A DNA stretch of 64,000 bases from an uncultured Sutterella sp. (lineage in GTDB: Bacteria > Pseudomonadota > Gammaproteobacteria > Burkholderiales > Burkholderiaceae_F). The notes below the pieces were generated by a model. The model made no database searches and had not been told where the DNA came from. It saw nothing but the letters and a program-made list of their open reading frames with translations. Shown piece after piece: positions 41,636-53,348 of the stretch. The stretch's first letter is position 1, and each line of letters opens with the position of its first letter. The position numbers and the translations under genes were made by a program. The DNA lies in the NCBI GenBank assembly GCA_949282745.1, contig CASDQM010000004.1:1-64000 (forward strand). The letters are read 5' to 3'.

Positions 41636-42024
41636 CAATCACTATCCTTTTGGTTCAAACGCGCCGAATGCGTTGCCGGGTTCGGGCGTTTGACGTGTTT
41701 TTTCAGCATGGCAACGTGGCACGCGCGAAAAAAGGCCTTCGGATCTCCGGTCCGCATCCGTCGGCCGCCCTGCGTGTCGTGAGATGGGCCGGGTCGACGG
41801 GGGACGCGCCGAAGGTCGGGCGTGCGGTCCGCAACGCTCTTTGCAGAGTGCAAAAATCCCCCCACCCCCGCTTTGCATAGCGGCGGCCGAGGTCGGGAGT
41901 TGCAGACGAAAAGGCGCATAGGATACTACGAAACCCAGGGCCTTTCAACTCAAAGGGCGCGGCGAATCTCTTCGCGCGCGCCCTCTGCGGCGGGATTTCG
42001 CCCCCTCTTCTCAGGGGGCCGGAA
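41636..42024. promoter_or_regulatory. 389-base region between the two rpoD genes
   Basis: No convincing gene. A CCCCCT/AGGGGG hairpin at 42001-42018 follows the upstream rpoD. The space is large enough to hold its own promoter for the second sigma gene, with a TATCCT or TAGTAT element near 41925-41932 on the minus strand. Long open frames here are shadows of GC-rich sequence. Confidence 0.4.
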
Positions 42025-44448
<2,424 letters not shown>

Positions 44449-44660
44449 GCCTTTCCTCATTTCTTTAAGGTGGACGCAGCCCCGTCTTCGCCTTCCCACT
44501 AGGAAAACCCCTAACCGGGGTCCAAATGCGCCTTCGGAGCCTATCTTAAGAATTGTGCCATACGCATCCCCATAGCGGGGCATACCGCGTGAAACAATCA
44601 GGAAAAACACGGAGATCGCCCCTGATACGCATCAAAGGGGCTCGGCCTTTTCCCCGAGAC

Positions 44661-46976
44661 TCAATCGTCGTCGGAAGGCGCGTCGTCGTCAAAGGTGTAG
44701 GGAACGTCCTCCTCTTCGCCGTCCGCCGTCGACAAATAGTCGGCCGGAACGTCGTCGGGAGGGGGCGCATTGTCGTCGAGCCAGTTTTCGTCCGCCGACA
44801 CGCCGTTTTCGGCGGGGGCGGCCCGGCGCGAACGAAGCGCCTGAAGCGCTTCGACCACGGCGGAGGGCTTTTCGGGCGCCTTGGGAGCGGACTGCGCCGC
44901 ATTCTCCCCTTCCTGCGCCTCGTCGTCTCCGGGTTTCATCCCGAAGAGCATTGCCTGCAGGGCCCGGACCTTGGGATTCTTGTCGAGCACCATGCCGCCG
45001 CCGTGCCCTTCCTTGCGGTCGCGCTTTTGCAGGTATTCGTAGGCCTTTTCCGTGTCGCGGCGAAGGCGGTACTGAAACTCCGCCTTCTGCGTTTCGGAAA
45101 TCAGACGGTCGAGTTCGGTCTTTCGCTCGACCATGCGGCGCAGTTCCGCCTCGTCCTCTTCGTCGCGCACGACGAGCGTCTGCACGCGAAGCTTCACGCG
45201 CTCGAGTTCGAGCGTGAGGAAGTTGCGCCGAATCTCAAGGCGCGCCCCCTCTTCGGGCGTCTCAAGAAGCATCTCGCCCGCGAGAAGCTCTTCGTAGACG
45301 GAGGCCCATTCGCTCTCCGACAAAAGCGAGAGAAGCGTCGCCGCGTGGTTCGACCCCGGCGCCTCGTCTTCGAGCACAGCGGCCGCGCGCCAGACCTCGA
45401 TGATCTGCTGCGCGACGGGCTGGTTGCTCCCGAGGAATTCCTCCTCGATCACGCCGGAAAACTCGTTGATGAGGACCGGGTGGGCGAGGAGGAGCTGCAG
45501 GATGCGCTCGCGAAAGTCCGCGACCGTGATGCGGGGTTCGGGCGCGTAGTATTCCCGACGCTGCCAGCGGGGGAAACCGTAGCCCTGACGGTCGTACCCG
45601 CCGAAATTGCCGTAGCCCTGGCCCTGGGGACGGAAGCGCCCGTCGTAGCGGGGACGAGGCGTCGGAGGCAGGGCCACCGCGGGCGGGGGCGTGACGAGTC
45701 CGTACTGGCGCTGAATTTCGTCGGTCGAGACGCGGGCGATCCCGGCGATTTCCTCGATGAGCGCGAGCCGCAGCATCGGCGCCTTCGTCATCTGCAGCGC
45801 AAAGGCCTTCCCCTCGGCCACGACCTTGGCGCGGTCTTCCGCGTAGAGGAGGTCCTTGCCGTCCAAAAGGAGGCTCTTCGTGAAGTCGACGAGCCCGAGG
45901 GCGCGGCGGATTTCCCGCTCGAAGGCTTCGGGACCCTCGGCCTTGATGAGGCTGTCGGGGTCGTGCTCGGGAGGAAGCAGAATGAAGGCCGCCTTCTGCA
46001 CGTCCGTGATGACGGGCAGCGCCGCCTCGAGCGCGCGGCGAGCGGCCTTGCGGCCCGCCGCGTCGCCGTCGAACGAGAAGTAGACCTGATCCGAAATCTT
46101 GAGGAGCTTTTGCACGTGCTCGGACGTGATCGACGTCCCGAGCGCCGCGACGCTTTCCTCAAACCCCGCCTGCGAGAGCTGGATCACGTCCATGTAGCCT
46201 TCGCACACGATGGCGCGGCCCTTGCGGTGGATGAATTCGCGGCCTTCGAAAAGCCCGTAGAGTTCGCGTCCCTTGTGGTAGATCGGCGTCTCGGGGCTGT
46301 TGATGTACTTGGGCTGCTCGTCCTTCTTGAAGGTGCGCGCACCGAACCCGATCACCTGTCCCTTCACGTTTCGGATCGGGAACATCAGTCGGTCGCGGTA
46401 AGCGTCGTAGCGGCGGTCGCCCTTGTCGATCAAAAGCCCGCACTCGACGAGCTCGGGCGCGCCGTAGCGCTCGCCCCAGAGCTTCTGCAGCGCGTGCCAG
46501 CCTTCGGGGGCGTAGCCGAGATGGAATTTCGCGGCCGTCTCGCCGGTGATCCCGCGGCCCTTCAGATAGTTGATCGCCTTTTCGCTCTTTTTGAGCTCGC
46601 CCGCATAGTAGCGGGCGGCGTCGGCCATGTATTCGGTGAGGCTCTTCTGACGGGTTTCGCGCTCGATGTCGCGGGGACTGCGCCGCTCGCGCGGCACCTC
46701 CATGTTGTAGAAGCCCGCGAGCTTTTCGACGGCCTCGGGAAATTCGAGGCCCTCGTAGCGCATGAGAAAGCCGATGGCGTTGCCGGCAACGCCGCAGCCG
46801 AAGCACTTGAAGAACTGCTTGGTCGGACTGACCGAGAAGGAAGGCGTCTTTTCCTTGTGGAAGGGACAGCACGCCTGATAGTTCTTTCCCGCCTTCTTGA
46901 GCGGCACGTAACGCCCCACGACGTCGACGATGTTGGCGCGGTCAAGGAGCTGCGAGATGAAACGCTCGGGGATCAT
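44661..46976 (-). CDS. dnaG: DNA primase
   Basis: A 771-residue primase that makes RNA primers for replication. The N-terminal zinc finger is CPFHKEKTPSFSV followed by FFKCFGCGVAGN (a CHC2 motif). The Toprim core has VCEGYMDVIQL, LGTSITSEHV and YFSFDGDAAGRKAA. The C-terminal helicase-interaction domain is present, and a longer acidic Asp/Glu-rich tail of about 100 residues extends the usual 580-660 length. Start at 46976 (MIPERFISQLLDRANI), the usual beginning. It precedes rpoD as in other proteobacteria. Confidence 0.97.
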   Translation of the reverse strand: MIPERFISQLLDRANIVDVVGRYVPLKKAGKNYQACCPFHKEKTPSFSVSPTKQFFKCFGCGVAGNAIGFLMRYEGLEFPEAVEKLAGFYNMEVPRERRSPRDIERETRQKSLTEYMADAARYYAGELKKSEKAINYLKGRGITGETAAKFHLGYAPEGWHALQKLWGERYGAPELVECGLLIDKGDRRYDAYRDRLMFPIRNVKGQVIGFGARTFKKDEQPKYINSPETPIYHKGRELYGLFEGREFIHRKGRAIVCEGYMDVIQLSQAGFEESVAALGTSITSEHVQKLLKISDQVYFSFDGDAAGRKAARRALEAALPVITDVQKAAFILLPPEHDPDSLIKAEGPEAFEREIRRALGLVDFTKSLLLDGKDLLYAEDRAKVVAEGKAFALQMTKAPMLRLALIEEIAGIARVSTDEIQRQYGLVTPPPAVALPPTPRPRYDGRFRPQGQGYGNFGGYDRQGYGFPRWQRREYYAPEPRITVADFRERILQLLLAHPVLINEFSGVIEEEFLGSNQPVAQQIIEVWRAAAVLEDEAPGSNHAATLLSLLSESEWASVYEELLAGEMLLETPEEGARLEIRRNFLTLELERVKLRVQTLVVRDEEDEAELRRMVERKTELDRLISETQKAEFQYRLRRDTEKAYEYLQKRDRKEGHGGGMVLDKNPKVRALQAMLFGMKPGDDEAQEGENAAQSAPKAPEKPSAVVEALQALRSRRAAPAENGVSADENWLDDNAPPPDDVPADYLSTADGEEEDVPYTFDDDAPSDDD

Positions 46977-47044
46977 GGCGGGAAGGAGGAAACTTTTTCG
47001 GATGGAAGTTTGAGCGTAGCACGCTTGGCGCACACTCGCATTGA

Positions 47045-47083
47045 CATAAAAAAACGACCGGGGCCGCTTTTGCGATCCCGGTC
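47045..47083 (-). terminator. Strong terminator between yqeY and dnaG
   Basis: GACCGGG and CCCGGTC arms with inner CGC/GCG around TTTT, followed on the minus strand by seven T. It recalls the internal terminator between rpsU and dnaG in E. coli and would lower dnaG expression. Confidence 0.85.
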
Positions 47084-47150
47084 ATTTTCGTGTTGCTGTT
47101 TTGCTTCTGTGCAAAGAAGAAAACGGCTGTGCGTTCTAGGCGCGAGGGAA

Positions 47151-47594
47151 TCAGGAAGCGAGCTTCGCCTTGACGAGACGGGACACCGTTCCCATGTCGG
47201 CCTGACCGAGCACGCGGGGCTTCACGAGGGCCATGACTTTGCCCATCGCGGCCATGCCGCTGGCGCCCGATTCGGCGACGGCTTCGTCGATGATGCGGCC
47301 GATTTCCTCTTCGCTCATCTGAGCGGGGAGATAGGCTTCGAGCACATCGATTTCCGCCTGTTCCTTGGACGCGAGGTCTTCGCGTCCGCCGGCACGGTAT
47401 TGCTGAACGGAGTCGCGGCGCTGCTTGACCATCTTCGCGATGACCTGCATCACGACCGCGTCGTCGGCTTCGATTCGTTCATCCACTTCACGCTGCTTGA
47501 TCGCGGCAAGGAGCAAACGAATCGTGCTCAGACGCGCGGCTTCGTGCGAACGCATCGCCGCCTTCATATCTTCGCGGATTCTGTCCTTAATCAT
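47151..47594 (-). CDS. GatB/YqeY-domain protein
   Basis: A 147-residue protein of the YqeY family: IKDRIREDMKAAMRSHEAARL, then the QQYRAGGREDLASKEQAEID region and AYLPAQMSEEEI, and a C-terminal helical tail GKVMALVKPRVLG. YqeY resembles the tail domain of the Glu-tRNA amidotransferase B subunit but its role is unclear. It lies between rpsU and dnaG as in many Gram-negative bacteria. GAAGG precedes ATG 47594. Confidence 0.9.
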   Translation of the reverse strand: MIKDRIREDMKAAMRSHEAARLSTIRLLLAAIKQREVDERIEADDAVVMQVIAKMVKQRRDSVQQYRAGGREDLASKEQAEIDVLEAYLPAQMSEEEIGRIIDEAVAESGASGMAAMGKVMALVKPRVLGQADMGTVSRLVKAKLAS

Positions 47595-47672
47595 CACCAT
47601 CCTTCGTGAGGGAAAAGTTTTGAGTGTCGAAGGGAGAAGTCCCTTCGCGAACGAATTCGGGGAAAAACCGAA

Positions 47673-47885
47673 TTAGTAGAGCTTCTTGGGCAGCATCATG
47701 CTGCGAAGACGCTTGTAGTGGCGCTTGACGGCGGCAGCCTTCTTGCGCTTGCGTTCGGCGGTGGGCTTTTCATAGAACTCGCGGGCGCGGAGTTCCGTGA
47801 GAAGTCCGGACTTTTCAATGGTGCGCTTGAAACGGCGGAGGGCCACTTCAAACGGTTCGTTTTCTTTGACGCGAATGGTAGGCAT
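47673..47885 (-). CDS. rpsU: 30S ribosomal protein S21
   Basis: A 70-residue basic protein with the S21 start [20 protein letters not shown] and tail [17 protein letters not shown]. It is the first gene of the macromolecular synthesis cluster and is divergent from tsaD. Confidence 0.97.
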   Translation of the reverse strand: MPTIRVKENEPFEVALRRFKRTIEKSGLLTELRAREFYEKPTAERKRKKAAAVKRHYKRLRSMMLPKKLY

Positions 47886-48065
47886 TCAAACCTCAGTTGT
47901 GTGATGACCCGGAAATTACTATGGACAAGGGTGACGTTCTGGTTCCGGGACAAGAACGGTCACAGGAAAGTAGATGATTTTGCCACAAACCTTTGGTTCA
48001 CTGCAAACCGTTGGGCACGATTTTTTCCCATCGTCTCTGCAGAAAGCCTCTACAATGCCCACACT

Positions 48066-49106
48066 ATGCTTATTCTCGGTATCGAATCCTCCTGCGACGA
48101 AACGGGCGTTGCCCTGATTTCGGACAAGGAAGGGCTCCTTGCGGACGCCCTCCACACTCAGATCGACATGCACCGCGCCTACGGAGGCGTGGTGCCCGAA
48201 CTCGCGAGCCGCGACCACATCCGCCGCGCGGTGGCGCTCGCCGACGAAGTCCTCGCCAAGGCCGGAAAGCGCCGCGAAGACTTGGACGGCATCGCCGTGA
48301 CGGAAGGTCCGGGGTTGGCGGGCGCCCTTCTCGTGGGCGCCTCGGTCGCGCACGCCATCGCCTGGGCGCTCAAAATCCCGGTGATCGGCATTCACCATCT
48401 CGAAGGCCATCTTCTCGCCGCGCGCCTTGCGGACCCGAAGCCCGAATTCCCCTTCCTCGCGCTTCTCGTCTCGGGCGGGCACACGCAGATCATGCGCGTC
48501 GAATCCTTCGGGCGCTACGAGATGCTCGGCCAGACGCTCGACGACGCCGCGGGCGAAGCCTTCGACAAGACGGCGCAGCTCCTGGGCCTCCCCTATCCCG
48601 GCGGCCCCGCCGTGTCGTCCCTTGCCGACAAGGGACGTTCCGGAGCCATTGAACTCGCGCGCCCCATGATTCACAGCCCGAACCTCGACATGAGCTTCTC
48701 GGGCCTCAAGACGAGCGTGCTCACGGCCGTTCGCAACGCCCCGAATCCCGAGGACGAAGTCTTCCGCGCGGACCTTGCGCGGGGCTTTGTCGACGCCGTC
48801 ACCGACGTGCTCGCCGCCAAGCTCATCCGCGCCATGAAGCAAACCAAATTGAAGCGCGTCGTCGTGGCGGGCGGGGTTTCCGCGAACCGTCAGCTGCGCG
48901 AGCGCCTCATTTCGGAAGTGAAGAAGCGCCGCGGCGAAATCTTCTTCCCGCCCATGCGGCTTTGCACCGACAACGGCGCTATGATCGCGGCGGCCGGGCT
49001 CGCGCGCTTCGAGCGCATGACGCCCGAGGCGCTGGAGAGCCTCCGCGGCAAAGGCGCCTTCGGGGTCAAGCCCCGCTGGCAACTCACCGACACGGAACAG
49101 CTCTGA
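48066..49106 (+). CDS. tsaD: tRNA N6-adenosine threonylcarbamoyltransferase TsaD
   Basis: A 346-residue protein that completes t6A at position 37 of ANN-decoding tRNAs, with TsaB, TsaC and TsaE. Start [15 protein letters not shown], metal site [42 protein letters not shown] and CTDNGAMIA are all present. ATG 48066 gives the family length. TACAAT at 48051-48056 could be the -10 element, which would make the leader only a few bases long. Confidence 0.97.
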   Translation: MLILGIESSCDETGVALISDKEGLLADALHTQIDMHRAYGGVVPELASRDHIRRAVALADEVLAKAGKRREDLDGIAVTEGPGLAGALLVGASVAHAIAWALKIPVIGIHHLEGHLLAARLADPKPEFPFLALLVSGGHTQIMRVESFGRYEMLGQTLDDAAGEAFDKTAQLLGLPYPGGPAVSSLADKGRSGAIELARPMIHSPNLDMSFSGLKTSVLTAVRNAPNPEDEVFRADLARGFVDAVTDVLAAKLIRAMKQTKLKRVVVAGGVSANRQLRERLISEVKKRRGEIFFPPMRLCTDNGAMIAAAGLARFERMTPEALESLRGKGAFGVKPRWQLTDTEQL

Positions 49107-49236
49107 CGAAACGGATGAATTCCATAAGGAAATTCCGTCCAGTCTTTCTAGACAGGAGCGTATTCGCCTTCCCATCAATCGTTAGACACGTTTATGATTA
49201 CGCTCCATTCTTCTAAAAGACCTGTCCAAGACCCGA

Positions 49237-49242
49237 TATAAT
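49237..49242 (+). promoter_or_regulatory. -10 element (TATAAT) upstream of the restriction-modification genes
   Basis: A consensus TATAAT lies 34 bases before the methyltransferase ATG, in an AT-rich stretch that marks the left edge of the low-GC island. The -35 region is poor. Confidence 0.5.
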
Positions 49243-49275
49243 CATCGAGGTTCAGAGAAATGAAAGTGGTTATCA

Positions 49276-50124
49276 ATGAAGCCGATGCTCAAGTACAGGG
49301 GTGGTAAGAGCCAGGAAATCCCCGAGATCCTCCCGTTTGTTCCCTCTGGATATGCTCGCTATGTCGAGCCGTTCTTCGGCGGCGGCGCCATGTACTTCTA
49401 CCTCGAGCCTGAGTGCGCGCTAATCAATGACCTGAACCGGCCGCTCGTGGACTTTTACCTCGGTGTGCGCAATGACTATCCGCATCTGCGGAAAGAGCTC
49501 GACGAGTTGGAAGCAGAGTATGCGAAGAACCGTAGTGCTTTCGACGCACTCAAGGCGCAGACGCCCAACGAGCGCGTGCCGGACGACAACGAGGCACTAT
49601 ATTACCGACTTCGCGATATGTTTAACGGGAAGGCCGAGGGCTATTCGCCTGCGGCAGTGTACTTCTTCATCAATAAGACGGCCTATTCGGGCATGATCCG
49701 TTACAACAAGCAAGGCGACTTCAATGTGCCTTACGGCCGATACAAGCACTTCAATACTAAGTTTGTGAGCGAAGCTCATTCACAGCTCCTGCAGAGCACA
49801 GAGATTATGTGCGGTGACTACGAAGAGGTCTTCAAGCAATGCCGTGCGGACGACTTCGTGTTTCTCGATCCCCCGTACGATTGCATCTTCTCCGATTATG
49901 GAAACGACGAGACGCGTGGCGGCTTCAACGAGTACGAGCATCGCCGCCTAGCAGAGGCGTACTACAGGTTGCCGTCGAAGGCTCTTATGGTCATCGGGCT
50001 CACCGATTTGACGTATGAGCTTTACAAGGGCAATATCGTTCATGAATATGCAAAAAGTTATGCGGTCAACATCCGCAACCGCTTCAAGTCTGCTGGAAAG
50101 CACATCTTGGTAGCGAATTACTAA
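49276..50124 (+). CDS. D12-class adenine-specific DNA methyltransferase (Dam-like)
   Basis: A 282-residue N6-adenine methyltransferase. Motif I is YVEPFFGGGAMYF (residues 29-41) and motif IV is FLDPPYDCIF with DPPY at 198-201. KYRGGKSQEIPEIL at the start and KTAYSGMIRYNKQGDFNVPYG in the middle are typical of the Dam/DpnII group. It should protect host DNA from the nuclease encoded ten bases downstream. Codon use and GC are lower than in tsaD or the ABC genes on either side, which points to recent acquisition. Confidence 0.92.
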   Translation: MKPMLKYRGGKSQEIPEILPFVPSGYARYVEPFFGGGAMYFYLEPECALINDLNRPLVDFYLGVRNDYPHLRKELDELEAEYAKNRSAFDALKAQTPNERVPDDNEALYYRLRDMFNGKAEGYSPAAVYFFINKTAYSGMIRYNKQGDFNVPYGRYKHFNTKFVSEAHSQLLQSTEIMCGDYEEVFKQCRADDFVFLDPPYDCIFSDYGNDETRGGFNEYEHRRLAEAYYRLPSKALMVIGLTDLTYELYKGNIVHEYAKSYAVNIRNRFKSAGKHILVANY

Positions 50125-50134
50125 AGGAGCAACT

Positions 50135-51856
50135 ATGGCGGGCATCGACAGACGTACACGGACACTCTTTTTCACGACGTCTCCACGCTCACCTATGAAA
50201 ATGGTGCCCGAGATTAAATTACTTTCAGAGGAATTTGCTGGTAAGCGTTGGACGGGGAACTCGAAACTGCAGGCTGAGTTCATGAATACCCTCTGCGTGC
50301 AGGATTTTTTCATGAGCTCTCAACCCCCTAAAGACCCTGCGTTTTCCGCGCGCGACAGGATTACGCGCGCTCCGAAGGCTCTCGGTTTTGTGAACTTAGA
50401 GCCCGCAATAGAGCTTACGCCTGCTGGTCGTGAGTTGGTTTATGGAGAGATGCCTAGCGAGGCGTTGCTGCGACAGCTTATGAAGTTCCAGCTACCCTCA
50501 CCGTATCACCCATTGGCGAAAGGATCTGACCAAAACTTCTGCGTGAAACCTTACCTCGAGATACTGCGCCTAGTTCGTTACTTCGGATCGGTGACGTTCG
50601 ATGAGCTGATGCTCTTCGGAATGCAACTCACCGACTACAATAAGTTTGAGGAAATCGTCGACAAAATCAAAGCATTCAGAGAGCGAAAGGCGCTGAACAA
50701 GAAGCAGTATAGGAAATTCATCGCGGCTGAAAAAGAACAGGTCGTCCGTGGGATCTATGCCTTGGAAATTAGCTCTGGTGACATTTCGACGCGCGAGGCG
50801 CAACACAAGAACATATCGAAGTTCGTCAACACTAAAGTCAGCAATCTTCGGGACTATACTGACGCCTGCTTCCGATATCTGCGTGCGACTGAGGTGGTCA
50901 GCATTTCACAGAGCGGTCACTCGCTTTCGATTGCGCAAGACAGGAAGGCTGAGGTCGACCATCTGCTCACCACGTTGCCGCGAGAACCGCAATTCATCGA
51001 CAACACGTCGGCATACAAGGCGTACTTGTTCGATGCCGAGACACCGAAGCTGTTAACAGACGATCCAGTGAAGCTCACCGCTAAGATTCACGCCATGGAT
51101 CCCTCAATCAACACTGCGGGACTTCGCATCATTGAGCTGAAATCTATCGAGCACAGGTTGCGCAAGAAGGCGAAGGAAGCGACTCTGAACAAGAAAATCG
51201 CCCAGATTAAAGATCGCAAGCAGTACGACGATATTCAGGCGACCTTTGACGATATCACCAACAGCAAGTACTACGATAACCCACTCATGTTCGAGTGGAA
51301 CACATGGCGCGCCATGACGATGATTGACGGTGGGAATATCATTCCCAACTTCAATCTCGACGATAATGGCGACCCTCTTTCGACTGCAGCTGGTAACATG
51401 CCCGACATTCTGTGCGATTATGGCGATTTCTCCGTGCTCGTCGAGGTCACGCTGCAGTCTGGTCAGAGGCAATACAACAACGAAGGCGAACCGGTCGCTC
51501 GACACCTAGGAAAGGTCAAGCTCAAGACCAAGCGGGAAGCTTTTTGCCTATTCGTTGCTCCGACAATCAATCAGGCAACTATTTCGTTCTTCTATTCGCT
51601 ACACCACATAAACATCGACTTCTACGGCGGCAAATCTGTAATTATTCCAATAGAACTCTCTGTGTATCGAAAGATGCTCGAAGACAGCTACAAGGCGAGT
51701 TACGTGCCTGATTCGAGTCAGATTCGAGCCCTCTTTGAGAAGTCAAAAGAAATTGCAACTCACACTTCCAGCGAAAATGAGTGGTATAGCCAGATACAGG
51801 ATTATGCGTTGAACTGGTTGGGGGAGTCTGAAGACAGTCTTCAAGTTCGATCGTGA
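50135..51856 (+). CDS. AlwI-family type IIS restriction endonuclease
   Basis: A 573-residue protein whose layout and segments resemble the AlwI/PleI/MlyI family of type IIS enzymes that cut a few bases from an asymmetric site. A probable catalytic centre is PDILCDYGDFSVLVEVTL, with D424 and E437. AlwI itself recognises GGATC, which fits the Dam-like methylase, but the actual target here is unknown. It follows the methylase by ten bases with AAAGGAGC upstream. The length is normal and there is no internal stop, so the system is probably active. Confidence 0.8.
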   Translation: MAGIDRRTRTLFFTTSPRSPMKMVPEIKLLSEEFAGKRWTGNSKLQAEFMNTLCVQDFFMSSQPPKDPAFSARDRITRAPKALGFVNLEPAIELTPAGRELVYGEMPSEALLRQLMKFQLPSPYHPLAKGSDQNFCVKPYLEILRLVRYFGSVTFDELMLFGMQLTDYNKFEEIVDKIKAFRERKALNKKQYRKFIAAEKEQVVRGIYALEISSGDISTREAQHKNISKFVNTKVSNLRDYTDACFRYLRATEVVSISQSGHSLSIAQDRKAEVDHLLTTLPREPQFIDNTSAYKAYLFDAETPKLLTDDPVKLTAKIHAMDPSINTAGLRIIELKSIEHRLRKKAKEATLNKKIAQIKDRKQYDDIQATFDDITNSKYYDNPLMFEWNTWRAMTMIDGGNIIPNFNLDDNGDPLSTAAGNMPDILCDYGDFSVLVEVTLQSGQRQYNNEGEPVARHLGKVKLKTKREAFCLFVAPTINQATISFFYSLHHINIDFYGGKSVIIPIELSVYRKMLEDSYKASYVPDSSQIRALFEKSKEIATHTSSENEWYSQIQDYALNWLGESEDSLQVRS

Positions 51857-51982
51857 TGAGTTCGAACGTTTGACCGGTCTCTACAAAAAGAGAGCAAACA
51901 AGTCAAGATCACCACCGAGAGTGGCACCGAACCTGTCGAAATCAACATCGGGGATGAGCAAGAATTCGCGAAGACGGTGTGA
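51843..51982 (+). pseudogene. Possible 3' fragment of a decayed gene after the endonuclease
   Basis: Downstream bases read FDRDEFERLTGLYKKRANK in one frame, overlapping the endonuclease end, and VKITTESGTEPVEINIGDEQ then EFAKTV and stop in another. Joined by one frameshift near 51895 they make a plausible protein C terminus of about 45 residues. The parent family is not recognised. It could be chance. Confidence 0.3.
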
Positions 51983-52191
51983 GGTGGGGAGCGATATATC
52001 CAGACCTACTAACGTCATCCAATGGGTCTGAAGTGTTTACTCTCTGAGCGTGACGAGCTTACTCCTTGTCAAGTCCTGCGTATTCGTCCTCATCTCATCA
52101 TTGCCATGGCGAAATGAGGACGAACGTGGTTCATTTCGCCACATACTCAACACACCCTGTTTTTGGTGGAGGTAATTACTAGAATCGATTC
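51983..52191. other. Right edge of the restriction island, with overlapping inverted repeats
   Basis: TTCGTCCTCAT at 52083-52093 pairs with ATGAGGACGAA at 52114-52124. GGCGAAATGA at 52109-52118 pairs with TCATTTCGCC at 52130-52139. On the minus strand an 18-codon open frame (MRTNTQDLTRSKLVTLRE) runs from 52093 to a TAA near 52037. Repeated GGCGAAATGA-type motifs before a truncated start resemble the end of an IS21-family element. Confidence 0.35.
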
Positions 52192-52611
52192 TCAGAACCA
52201 CCAGTTGCCGTCCGGCAGCGCCCCGTCGTCCGAGGACGACATTGCGCCCTCCCTCACGGTTTCGAGACACAGCAACTTCGTGATGCGCCCCGCATCGCTT
52301 TCGGCAAGAAAAGCCCCGTGAATGGGATGCCCCGTTTCGTCCGTCGCGGTCCAAAAGAAGGCCGCCTTCTCCGAACCCTGTGCAAAAGAAGCCGTCGCGA
52401 CCGTTCCGGTAAGCGGCCGGTCGTTGACCGCGCGGGCATAGGCCGCGCACCAGTCGTCAAGCGTCGCGAGCACGCGCCCGTCCGGCATCGTGACTTCCAC
52501 GTTCGACGCGAAATACCGCTCCCACGCGTCGCACCGACCGCGGGCGAACTCCCCTTCAAACCAGAGGGTGAGAAGCTCGAGAGCGGCGTGCTTTTCCGGC
52601 TTCTCGTTCAT
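52192..52611 (-). CDS. SnoaL-like (NTF2-fold) small protein
   Basis: A 139-residue protein with the length and pattern of SnoaL-like ketosteroid-isomerase folds: LLTLWFEGEFARGRCDAWERYF, then a beta-rich middle with TVATASFAQGS and HGAFLAESDAGRITKLLCLE. No function can be named. Its ATG overlaps the stop of the ABC ATPase gene by 4 bases, so it is part of that operon and may modify or bind the transported compound. Confidence 0.65.
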   Translation of the reverse strand: MNEKPEKHAALELLTLWFEGEFARGRCDAWERYFASNVEVTMPDGRVLATLDDWCAAYARAVNDRPLTGTVATASFAQGSEKAAFFWTATDETGHPIHGAFLAESDAGRITKLLCLETVREGAMSSSDDGALPDGNWWF

Positions 52612-53348
52612 CGGGTTTCTTCCCTGCGAAAGATCGCGTCGAGCACCCTTCTCTCCGCCGCGGCGAGGGCCGGATCTTCCGGCGCCCGAGGCTGCGGGAG
52701 CGCGAGCGTCATGTCTAGCGTAATGCGCCCTTCGTCGAGAACAAGGATGCGGTCGGCGAGACGCACCGCTTCGCGGGCGTCGTGCGTGATGAGAAAGACC
52801 GTCATGTCGCTCTTTTCAAAGAGCCGCAGGCACTCGTCCTGAAGCGTGAGGCGCGTCAACGCGTCGAGCGCCCCGAAGGGTTCGTCCATGAGAAGGATCG
52901 CCGGGTCCGCGACGAGCGCCCGGGCGAGGCCCGCGCGCTGCGCCATGCCGCCCGAGATGACGCCCGGGAGCGCATCCTTCCAGGCGGAAAGTCCCACGCG
53001 CTCGAGCACTTCCGCGACGCGGTCGTTTCGCTCCTTTTCGGGGAGATGCCGCACGGCGAGCGCCACGTTTTCGGCGACCGTCTTCCAGGGCAAAAGTTTC
53101 GGTTCCTGAAAGACCATCCCGACGCGGGGCGCGGGCGGCACGAATTCAACCCGCCCCGCGGTGGGAGCGAGAAGCCCCGCCGTGATGCGAAGAAGCGTCG
53201 TCTTCCCGCAACCCGAACGCCCGAGAAGCGCCGTGACGCTCCCTGCCTCGAGCGTGAGCGCAAGGCCGTCGATCGGCGTCACGAAGGCGCCGTCGTCCCT
53301 TCGGAAGCGCAGGGTCAGAGAATGAAAGTGAACGCTCACTCCCCTCAT
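52608..53348 (-). CDS. ABC transporter ATP-binding protein (nitrate/sulfonate/taurine type)
   Basis: A 246-residue ATPase of the SsuB/TauB group. Walker A is LLGRSGCGKTTLL, the Q-loop VGMVFQEPKLLPW is typical of this group, the signature is VISGGMAQRAGLARAL (ISGGM, not LSGGQ), and Walker B is ILLMDEPFGALDALTR, followed by the switch histidine in LITHDAREA. It overlaps both neighbouring genes by 4 bases and pairs with the permease at 53345. Confidence 0.9.
   Translation of the reverse strand: MRGVSVHFHSLTLRFRRDDGAFVTPIDGLALTLEAGSVTALLGRSGCGKTTLLRITAGLLAPTAGRVEFVPPAPRVGMVFQEPKLLPWKTVAENVALAVRHLPEKERNDRVAEVLERVGLSAWKDALPGVISGGMAQRAGLARALVADPAILLMDEPFGALDALTRLTLQDECLRLFEKSDMTVFLITHDAREAVRLADRILVLDEGRITLDMTLALPQPRAPEDPALAAAERRVLDAIFRREETR

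Noticed and set aside
41642-41948. Several short frames in the gap between the two rpoD genes
   Set aside because: They overlap on both strands, are rich in Arg, Pro and Cys, lack ribosome sites and resemble no protein.
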